DNA from: an uncultured Campylobacter sp.
Lineage (GTDB): Bacteria > Campylobacterota > Campylobacteria > Campylobacterales > Campylobacteraceae
Length of the DNA stretch: 6,801 nucleotides
NCBI RefSeq assembly: GCF_937949835.1
Contig: NZ_CALEDC010000301.1
Coordinates: 1-6,801 of the forward strand
Direction of reading: 5' to 3'
Shown: positions 1 to 5,641 of the stretch, piece after piece
Layout of the letters: every line of letters begins with the position of its first letter
How positions within the stretch are numbered: the first letter of the stretch is position 1
The notes under the pieces: model-generated
What the model saw: the letters and a program-made list of their open reading frames with translations, nothing else
What the model was told of the DNA's origin: nothing
Database searches by the model: none
Position numbers and translations under genes: made by a program

Positions 1-486
1 ATCCCTATCGTGATGATCACCGGCTCGCTCTCGCTTATCGACATCGTAAGCGCGCAAAGCGGCGGCATCGACAAGTGGTTTATCTGGAAAGAGCCCGTCT
101 GCTTCGCGCTCTTTCTCATCGCCGCTTTCGTCGAGTGTAACCGCACGCCGCTGTGCCTTACCGAAAATGAAACCGAGATCGTAGCGGGCGCCGGTACGGC
201 GTATTCTGGCATGCGCTGGGGTATGTTTTTTATCGGCGAATACGCCAATATCATAACCTACTCCGTCGTCACGACGCTACTGTTTTTGGGCGGATTCAAC
301 GCATTTTGGTTTATCCCCGGCGGCATTATGATGATATTAAAATCAAGCCTCGTGTTTTTCTGCTTCCTATGGGCGCGCGCGGCGTGGCCGCATCTGCGCC
401 CCGATCAGCTGATGGGGCTTTGCTGGAAAGTCTGCATGCCGTTAGCTCTTGCTTGCATGCTAATTACCGCGCTAGCGATCGTTTAA
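1..486 (+). CDS. nuoH: NADH-quinone oxidoreductase subunit H (C-terminal part)
   Basis: Partial gene: the frame is open from base 1 and ends at TAA 484-486, giving the last 161 residues of a protein usually near 330. NuoH (ND1 family) is the inner-membrane subunit that forms much of the quinone-binding cavity and joins the peripheral arm to the proton pumps. Visible are hydrophobic helices separated by the conserved cytoplasmic loop at about 133-240, which reads ECNR, TPLCLTENETE, then AYSGMRWGMFFIGEY. The loop glutamates at 163-165, 169-171 and 175-177 align with E. coli E216, E218 and E220. Two positions differ from the family: Cys at 154-156 where most have Asp, and Ala at 199-201 where most have Glu. 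PLCLTEN is, from memory, also the Campylobacter jejuni reading. The GTG/ATG codons at 10 and 13 are internal, not starts. nuoI follows 11 bases downstream. Confidence 0.96.
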   Translation: MPIVMITGSLSLIDIVSAQSGGIDKWFIWKEPVCFALFLIAAFVECNRTPLCLTENETEIVAGAGTAYSGMRWGMFFIGEYANIITYSVVTTLLFLGGFNAFWFIPGGIMMILKSSLVFFCFLWARAAWPHLRPDQLMGLCWKVCMPLALACMLITALAIV

Positions 487-491
487 GGAGG
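484..491 (+). promoter_or_regulatory. Strong Shine-Dalgarno site of nuoI, overlapping the nuoH stop
   Basis: TAAGGAGG is a full-strength match to the 16S rRNA tail and sits 6 bases before the ATG at 498. Its first three bases are the nuoH stop codon, so ribosomes finishing nuoH stop on the nuoI binding site. This decides the nuoI start against a longer in-frame reading from 306 that would run inside nuoH. Confidence 0.85.
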
Positions 492-497
492 GGTGCG

Positions 498-1415
498 ATG
501 GCAAGATACGCTCAGATCGACAAACGAGCCCCTATTAAATCCGGTGGCGATAAGCTGCGCAGATTCCTCTCCCGCACCTTTAACGGAGAGCTTTTCGTGG
601 GGCTGTGGGTGGTGCTAAAAAATATGTTTAAGCGCGGCGGCTCGCACACGCTTCGGTATCCTATGGAAAAATTTGTTATGCCGCCTAGATACCGCGGCGT
701 GCATAAGCTAATGCGCCTGCTCGAAAGCGGCAGCGAACGCTGCATCGGATGCGGCTTGTGCGAGAAGATCTGCGTGGCGAACTGCATTGCGATGGAGACC
801 AGCCTCGGCGCCGACGGCCGCAAAAAGGTAGATAACTACTCGATAAATTTAGGGCGCTGCGTCTATTGCGGGCTTTGCGCGGACGTCTGCCCCGAGATCG
901 CTATCGTGCACGGCTGCGAATACGAGCTTGCGAGCGAACAGCGGGCATACTACGGCTTCAAAGAGGATCTTTTGATTCGCGGCGAAAATTTATGTTTAAA
1001 CGGCGTGGCGCAGGAGTTTGCGGGCTACGGCAGCCTGGATGAAAACGCGGGCGCGCGGATCAAGATGACGCCGAATGCCTATATAAAAAGCGACGCCGCA
1101 AGCGACGAGCTAAGCTTAAAGAGTGCGGGTTCAAATTTAAAAAGCAGCGCCGCGGAAAGCTTTAAAAAAGAGGGCGCCTCTAGCGATAAAATTCTATTTT
1201 CAAAGGGTGCGGGATTAAGCGGCGAAATTTTAACCGAGCGGCAAAACGCCAAGCGGGCAAGCTTAAAGGAAAGCTCCGCCGCAGACGCCAAAAATTCTAA
1301 AGAAAATTCTGCTACGGACGCTCGAAATTCCACGCTTGATTCGCAGCGAAATTCCAAAGAAAATTCCGCCTCGCAATGCGCAGAAGATTCCGCCGCGCAG
1401 GGGGAGGAGCAATGA
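498..1415 (+). CDS. nuoI: NADH-quinone oxidoreductase subunit I, 8Fe ferredoxin, with long C-terminal tail
   Basis: Encodes 305 residues. NuoI is a peripheral-arm subunit that carries two [4Fe-4S] clusters (N6a and N6b) and passes electrons toward NuoB and the quinone site. Residues 1-80 hold the N-terminal membrane-contacting region, with the family segment GSHTLRYP. The first cluster motif is C82-x2-C85-x2-C88-x3-C92, followed by Val instead of the usual Pro and an extra Cys at 96. The second is C121-x2-C124-x2-C127-x3-C131-P. The conserved domain ends about residue 195, near TPNAY. Family members are usually 160-220 residues. Here a further 110 residues follow, rich in Ser, Ala, Lys and Glu, with no membrane helix. 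The stop TGA overlaps the nuoJ ATG by four bases (ATGA), so the tail is read right up to the next gene. The frame is intact; function of the tail is unknown. Confidence 0.96.
   Translation: MARYAQIDKRAPIKSGGDKLRRFLSRTFNGELFVGLWVVLKNMFKRGGSHTLRYPMEKFVMPPRYRGVHKLMRLLESGSERCIGCGLCEKICVANCIAMETSLGADGRKKVDNYSINLGRCVYCGLCADVCPEIAIVHGCEYELASEQRAYYGFKEDLLIRGENLCLNGVAQEFAGYGSLDENAGARIKMTPNAYIKSDAASDELSLKSAGSNLKSSAAESFKKEGASSDKILFSKGAGLSGEILTERQNAKRASLKESSAADAKNSKENSATDARNSTLDSQRNSKENSASQCAEDSAAQGEEQ
1083..1412 (+). other. Low-complexity hydrophilic C-terminal extension of NuoI
   Basis: Residues 196-305 of NuoI. By hand count 23 Ser and 18 Ala occur in 110 residues, and Trp, Tyr, Pro, His, Met and Val are absent. 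This composition predicts a disordered tail. It contains a duplicated heptapeptide (see the repeat entry). It is clearly translated in the nuoI frame because the stop codon couples to nuoJ. No known domain is recognised. Confidence 0.85.
1293..1370 (+). repeat. Duplicated NSKENSA segment inside the nuoI tail
   Basis: The 21-base unit at 1293-1313 recurs at 1350-1370, 57 bases (19 codons) later. The two copies differ at three bases, all T-to-C at third codon positions, so both encode NSKENSA. A related RNS follows at 1323-1331. This suggests that part of the tail grew by in-frame duplication and has since diverged only silently. Confidence 0.75.
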
Positions 1416-1939
1416 TACAAACGCTTGCATTTTATTTTTTCAGCGCGGTTTGCCTGGCACTTTTCGGCATCAGCGTTTTTAGCAAAAACGTCCTTTACGC
1501 CCTTAGCGCGCTGGCTGGCGGTATGGTATTTATGAGCGGATTTTTCTTCTTGCTGGATGCGGAGTTTTTAGGCGTAGTGCAGATCATAGTTTACACGGGC
1601 GCCGTGATCGTGCTTTACGGCTTCGCGCTGATGTTTTTAGGCGCGGATAAAAACGTAAGCGAGCCCAAAAAAGGGGCAAGGCTATTTTTCGCGCTTAGCG
1701 GCGTGATCGCATTTTTGCTCGTGATTATCGTGCTTGGCGCGGTGGTTGCGAACAACGTAGAAACGCTTAAAATTTTAAACACCGACGATACCGAGGCGCT
1801 TGGGATGATTATCTTTACGAAATATCTGGCGATTTTCGAGCTTGCAGCCGTGATGCTGCTCGTGGCGATGATCTGCGCTATCGTGCTTGCGCATAAGCAG
1901 ATGGACGCAAGCCTGACATACGAAGAGAGCGAGGGATAA
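1412..1939 (+). CDS. nuoJ: NADH-quinone oxidoreductase subunit J
   Basis: Encodes 175 residues, a normal NuoJ (ND6 family) length. NuoJ is an inner-membrane subunit beside NuoH and NuoK; its third helix has a pi-bulge thought to help couple quinone reduction to proton pumping. Five hydrophobic segments are visible. Residues 50-68 carry the family signature around helix 3, AEFLGVVQIIVYTGAVIVL, with the conserved Glu51, Tyr61 and Gly63. The charged tail (HKQMDASLTYEESEG) is usual for the family. The start at 1412 is chosen because GGAGG-type bases at 1401-1409 precede it and the ATG overlaps the nuoI stop (ATGA), typical of translational coupling. An in-frame ATG at 1376 would lie inside nuoI and gives a charged, non-family N-terminus. 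Stop TAA 1937-1939 is one base before nuoK. Confidence 0.96.
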   Translation: MIQTLAFYFFSAVCLALFGISVFSKNVLYALSALAGGMVFMSGFFFLLDAEFLGVVQIIVYTGAVIVLYGFALMFLGADKNVSEPKKGARLFFALSGVIAFLLVIIVLGAVVANNVETLKILNTDDTEALGMIIFTKYLAIFELAAVMLLVAMICAIVLAHKQMDASLTYEESEG

Positions 1940-1940
1940 A

Positions 1941-2264
1941 ATGAGTCTAAATCACTATCTGATCGTTGCTGCGATGATGTTTGGGCTCGGGCTTGCGGGT
2001 ATGATGAAGCGAAGAAATTTGATAATGCTCTTTTTTTCGAGCGAAATTTTATTAAACGCCGCAAATTTAGCCCTCGTCGCCGTGGCGAAATTTTACGACA
2101 ACATAAACGGCGAAATTTTTGCACTTTTCATCGTCGCAATCGCTGCGAGCGAGATGGCCGTGGGGCTTGGACTACTCATCTTGTGGTATAAGAAAACGGG
2201 CAGCATCGAACTTGACAGCTTCGTAAATTTTAAAAATCCTTCCAAGGATGGACCGGATGCTTGA
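1941..2264 (+). CDS. nuoK: NADH-quinone oxidoreductase subunit K
   Basis: Encodes 107 residues with three membrane helices, the normal size of NuoK (ND4L family), a homologue of MrpC that forms one of the proton half-channels near NuoN. The two membrane glutamates needed for coupling are present: Glu35 in SSEILLNAANL and Glu71 in AASEMAVGLGL, corresponding to E. coli E36 and E72. The short basic loop MKRRN at 22-26 is typical. The start lies one base after the nuoJ stop; a GAGGG stretch at 1931-1935 can serve as ribosome site. The last eight bases overlap nuoL. Confidence 0.96.
   Translation: MSLNHYLIVAAMMFGLGLAGMMKRRNLIMLFFSSEILLNAANLALVAVAKFYDNINGEIFALFIVAIAASEMAVGLGLLILWYKKTGSIELDSFVNFKNPSKDGPDA
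2244..2248 (+). promoter_or_regulatory. Shine-Dalgarno site that decides the nuoL start
   Basis: AAGGA lies 8 bases before the ATG at 2257, a normal spacing, but runs directly into the ATG at 2248. This favours 2257 as the nuoL start. The site lies inside the end of nuoK, so nuoL translation is probably coupled to nuoK. Confidence 0.65.
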
Positions 2265-4104
2265 TACTGTTTTTGTGTGGCTTTTAATCGCCCTTTTCGC
2301 ACCGCTTGCCTCGGCGATCTTCGCAGGCGTTTTCATTCGCGCCAAAGACAAGATGTTTATTGGCGTAATCTGCTCGGCGCTGGTGATTTTAAGCACTATC
2401 GCGTCGCTTGCTTTGATGGAGCTCGTCTCTGACAACCGCCTAATCAGCGTAAATTTAGCCGATTTCATAAACACGGGATTTTTGGACGCAAAATTTAGCT
2501 TTCTCATAGATAGCGTAAGTGCGGTGATGATGGTGGTCGTAGGCATCGTATCCAGCGTCGTGCATGTGTATTCGATCTACTACATGTGGGATGATGAAAA
2601 CTTCGCTAAATTTTTCAGCTTCCTGGGGCTTTTCGTATTTTCGATGCTGGTTTTGGTAACGAGCGATAATTTTTTAGGGCTTTTCATCGGCTGGGAGGGG
2701 GTCGGACTCTGCTCGTGGCTGCTGATCGGCTTTTGGTATGATAGGGAGGGTTACAGCTGGTGCGCCAACGAGGCTTTCATAATGAACCGCATCGCAGATC
2801 TTGGGATGCTGCTTGGAATTTTTTTGATCTATTTAAATTTCGGCTCGCTGCGCTACGAGGTGGTGTTTGCGAACGCAGCGGGCTTGGAGCCTGAAATTTT
2901 AACCCTGGTCGCCGCACTTTTATTTATCGGTGCGATGGGCAAAAGCGCGCAGTTTCCATTCCATACCTGGCTAGCCGACGCGATGGCGGGTCCGACGCCC
3001 GTATCCGCGCTCATTCACGCAGCGACGATGGTTACGGCGGGCGTTTATCTGGTGATCCGCGCAAATGCGATTTTCGCGCTCGCGCCCGAAGTAAGCGGCT
3101 TTATCGTCTGCCTAGGCGCTTTCGTGGCGGTCTTTGCGGCGTCGATGGCGCTGGTTCATAACGATCTTAAAAAAATCATCGCCTACTCCACGCTTTCGCA
3201 GCTTGGCTATATGTTCGTAGCCGCGGGGCTCGGGGCGTATTGGATCGCGCTATTTCATCTGGCGACGCACGCGTTTTTCAAGGCGCTTCTATTTTTGGGC
3301 GCGGGCAACGTAATGCACGCGATGAAGGATGATCTAAATATCCAAAATATGGGCGGATTATATAAGTTTATGCGGCCTACGGCGATTTTAATGTGTGTAG
3401 GCTCGCTCGCGCTTTGCGGATTTTATCCGTTCGCGGGCTTTTTCTCAAAAGATAAAATTTTAGAAGCGGCGTGGAGCGCGGACGCGTATTTTATCTGGGC
3501 GCTGCTGTTTGCGGGCGCTACGATGACGACATTTTACAGCGTGCGCCTAATAATGCTCGTGTTTTTCGGTAAGGCAAAATACTCGCACCATCCGCACGAG
3601 GCGAAAGGCTTCGCCCTTATCGCGATGGGCGTGTTAGCCGTGCCTGCGGTGATAGCGGGCTTTTTCGAGCACGATTTTGCAGAGTTTGTGCTTAGCATAC
3701 TGCCGGGCTTTAAAGCTTCGATCCCGCACGGCGTGGAGGTAATTTTGATCGCCCTAACGCTAGCGATGATAAGCGCGGTGGCGATCGGCACGATTTGGAC
3801 ATACGGCAAGGGTAAATTTAGCCAAAATTTAAAGAACTGCAAATTTTATAAAATTTTGATCGCGCAGTATTTTATCCCGCAAATTTACGAGCGCGTGATC
3901 GTGCGCGGATACGCTAAGCTTAGCGAGATCTGCGCTAAATGCGACGGCGCGATCATAGACGCCAGCGTCGATCTGATCGCTCGCATCGCGGTAAAAAGCG
4001 GCGAGGGTGCGGATCGCGTAAGCAATAGCGGAGATTTGAGCGCAAATTTAAGGTGGATGGTTTTGGGATCTTTCATTTTGCTGATTTTGGCGTTTGCGCT
4101 GTGA
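2257..4104 (+). CDS. nuoL: NADH-quinone oxidoreductase subunit L, distal antiporter-like proton pump
   Basis: Encodes 615 residues, against 613 in E. coli. NuoL (ND5 family) is the outermost proton-pumping subunit and sends a long lateral helix back along the membrane arm. About 16 helices are predicted. Key residues are visible: Glu147 in GWEGVGLCSW (E. coli E144), Lys229 in GAMGKSAQFPFHTW, His254 in SALIHAATM, His334, His338 and Lys342 in HLATHAFFKALLF, and Lys398 in GFFSKDKIL (E. coli K399). With the 2257 start most of these keep the E. coli number exactly, which supports that start over the ATG at 2248 (three extra residues). The C-terminal 110 residues hold the amphipathic lateral helix and the anchoring helix near SANLRWMVLGSFILL. 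It overlaps nuoK by eight bases; nuoM starts 7 bases after its stop. Nothing appears truncated or unusual. Confidence 0.97.
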   Translation: MLDTVFVWLLIALFAPLASAIFAGVFIRAKDKMFIGVICSALVILSTIASLALMELVSDNRLISVNLADFINTGFLDAKFSFLIDSVSAVMMVVVGIVSSVVHVYSIYYMWDDENFAKFFSFLGLFVFSMLVLVTSDNFLGLFIGWEGVGLCSWLLIGFWYDREGYSWCANEAFIMNRIADLGMLLGIFLIYLNFGSLRYEVVFANAAGLEPEILTLVAALLFIGAMGKSAQFPFHTWLADAMAGPTPVSALIHAATMVTAGVYLVIRANAIFALAPEVSGFIVCLGAFVAVFAASMALVHNDLKKIIAYSTLSQLGYMFVAAGLGAYWIALFHLATHAFFKALLFLGAGNVMHAMKDDLNIQNMGGLYKFMRPTAILMCVGSLALCGFYPFAGFFSKDKILEAAWSADAYFIWALLFAGATMTTFYSVRLIMLVFFGKAKYSHHPHEAKGFALIAMGVLAVPAVIAGFFEHDFAEFVLSILPGFKASIPHGVEVILIALTLAMISAVAIGTIWTYGKGKFSQNLKNCKFYKILIAQYFIPQIYERVIVRGYAKLSEICAKCDGAIIDASVDLIARIAVKSGEGADRVSNSGDLSANLRWMVLGSFILLILAFAL

Positions 4105-4111
4105 GGTGGGC

Positions 4112-5641
4112 ATGGAATACTTTTTAAGTTTGGTTATATTTTTTCCGGCGGTAGCTGCGGTTTTGGGCTTTTTGATCGACGAAGCGAGCATCAAGACCTA
4201 CGCCGTTACGATGAGCTTCATAGAGTTCGTGCTTTCGCTCGTTTTGTGGATACTCTACGAGCCGGTGGACGGCATCGCGTTTAGCGTGCTGCACCCTTTC
4301 ATAAGCGAATACGGCATCAACTACTTCATCGGCGTGGACGGAATTTCGCTGTTTTTAGTGATCCTAAGCACGCTGGTTACATTTTTAGCGCTGCTTAGTC
4401 TAAGTATCAAAGAGCGCGCCAAAAATTTAATCATCTGCATTCTATTTTTAGAGATGACGATGGTGGGCGTTTTCGTGGCGCTAGATGCGATTTTGTTTTA
4501 CATCTTTTGGGAGCTTTCGCTAATTCCAATGCTCTACATCATCGGCGCGTGGGGCAGCGGCAAGAGAATTTACGCCGCGGTAAAATTTTTCATCTACACC
4601 TTCCTAGGCTCGATGTTTCTACTCGTTGGACTCGTAGCGATGAGCTATTTCTATCACGAGGCTACGGGCGAGTACAGCTTTAATATCCTAGACTGGCAGA
4701 GCCTGTCGCTGCCGCTTAGCACGCAAATTCCTCTATTTTTGGCATTTTCGCTCGCCTTTGCGATCAAGACGCCTTGCTTTCCTTTTCATACCTGGCTGCC
4801 GTATGCGCACGGACAGGCTCCTACGATAGGCTCTGTACTGCTTGCTGCAGTGCTTCTTAAGATGGGCACCTACGGCTTCGTGCGATTTTCGCTGCCGCTA
4901 TTTCCCGACGCGAGCGTGCATTTTAGCGGGATGATGTGCGCCGTAGCGATCGTTATGATCATCTATGCGAGCTTCATCGCCTTTGCGCAAAAGGACATCA
5001 AACAGGTAATCGCGTATAGCTCGATCGCGCATATGGGCGTCATAATGCTAGGAATTTTTTCAATGAGCCGCGAAGGAATTAGCGGCGCGGTATTTTTGAT
5101 GATAAGCCACGGTATCGTAAGCGGCGGGCTCTTTATGCTCGTAGGCTTTTTATACGACCGCAGGCACACGAAGCTTTTCAGCGAGTTCGGCGGGCTTGCG
5201 CGGGTGATGCCGCTTTATGCGTTTTGCTTTTGCGTCGTGCTGCTAGGCTCGATAGGCCTTCCGCTTACGATCGGCTTCGTGGGAGAATTCCTAAGCCTTG
5301 CGGGGATTTTTAAAATAAGCTTTAGCTACGCGCTTTTGGGCGGACTCGGCATAATAATGGGCGCGATCTATTCGATGAATCTTTATAAAAAGACCTTCTT
5401 CGGCGCGATCGTGCATGAGGAAAATAAAAAGCTAAGCGATCTAAATAGAACCGAGCTTTGCTCTATCGTTCCGATCTGCGTGCTAGTGGTAGCGCTTGGC
5501 GTAGCGCCGAATTTGATGCTAAAGAGTATCGAGCCTAGCGTGACGCAAAGCCTTGAGCTGATGTTTAACAAAGCCTCTCAAACCGCGACCCGCGCCTATA
5601 TGGAAAAAGCAAATTTTAAGGTAAGAAGCGATGCAAAATAA
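4112..5641 (+). CDS. nuoM: NADH-quinone oxidoreductase subunit M, antiporter-like proton pump
   Basis: Encodes 509 residues, the length of E. coli NuoM. NuoM (ND4 family) is the middle proton pump of the membrane arm, between NuoL and NuoN. About 14 helices are seen. Motifs in order: GVDGISLFLV at 74-83; Glu134 in IFWELSLIPM (E. coli E144); Lys219 in AIKTPCFPFHTWLP (E. coli K234); Lys250 in LLKMGTYGF (E. coli K265); the QKDIKQVIAYSSIAHMG segment; and Glu392 in GFVGEFLSL (E. coli E407), the glutamate that replaces the terminal lysine in this subunit. The ATG at 4112 has GAGG at 4103-4106, five bases away and overlapping the nuoL stop. Upstream in-frame ATG at 4094 lies inside nuoL and has no such site. 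The end overlaps nuoN by 11 bases. Confidence 0.97.
   Translation: MEYFLSLVIFFPAVAAVLGFLIDEASIKTYAVTMSFIEFVLSLVLWILYEPVDGIAFSVLHPFISEYGINYFIGVDGISLFLVILSTLVTFLALLSLSIKERAKNLIICILFLEMTMVGVFVALDAILFYIFWELSLIPMLYIIGAWGSGKRIYAAVKFFIYTFLGSMFLLVGLVAMSYFYHEATGEYSFNILDWQSLSLPLSTQIPLFLAFSLAFAIKTPCFPFHTWLPYAHGQAPTIGSVLLAAVLLKMGTYGFVRFSLPLFPDASVHFSGMMCAVAIVMIIYASFIAFAQKDIKQVIAYSSIAHMGVIMLGIFSMSREGISGAVFLMISHGIVSGGLFMLVGFLYDRRHTKLFSEFGGLARVMPLYAFCFCVVLLGSIGLPLTIGFVGEFLSLAGIFKISFSYALLGGLGIIMGAIYSMNLYKKTFFGAIVHEENKKLSDLNRTELCSIVPICVLVVALGVAPNLMLKSIEPSVTQSLELMFNKASQTATRAYMEKANFKVRSDAK

Noticed and set aside
306..497. In-frame upstream extension of nuoI starting at 306
   Set aside because: It would lie inside nuoH, has no ribosome site, and gives residues unlike NuoI. 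The ATG at 498 has a perfect Shine-Dalgarno sequence and a family-like N-terminus.
1079..1420. Minus-strand open frame of 113 codons rich in Ser, Glu and Phe with EFSLEF repeats
   Set aside because: It is the mirror of the repetitive nuoI tail; its repeats arise from the sense repeat. No family resemblance, and the sense frame is coupled to nuoJ.
1615..2124. Minus-strand open frame of 169 codons across nuoJ and nuoK
   Set aside because: It lies antisense to two well-conserved genes, and its product resembles no known family; a shadow of biased codon use.
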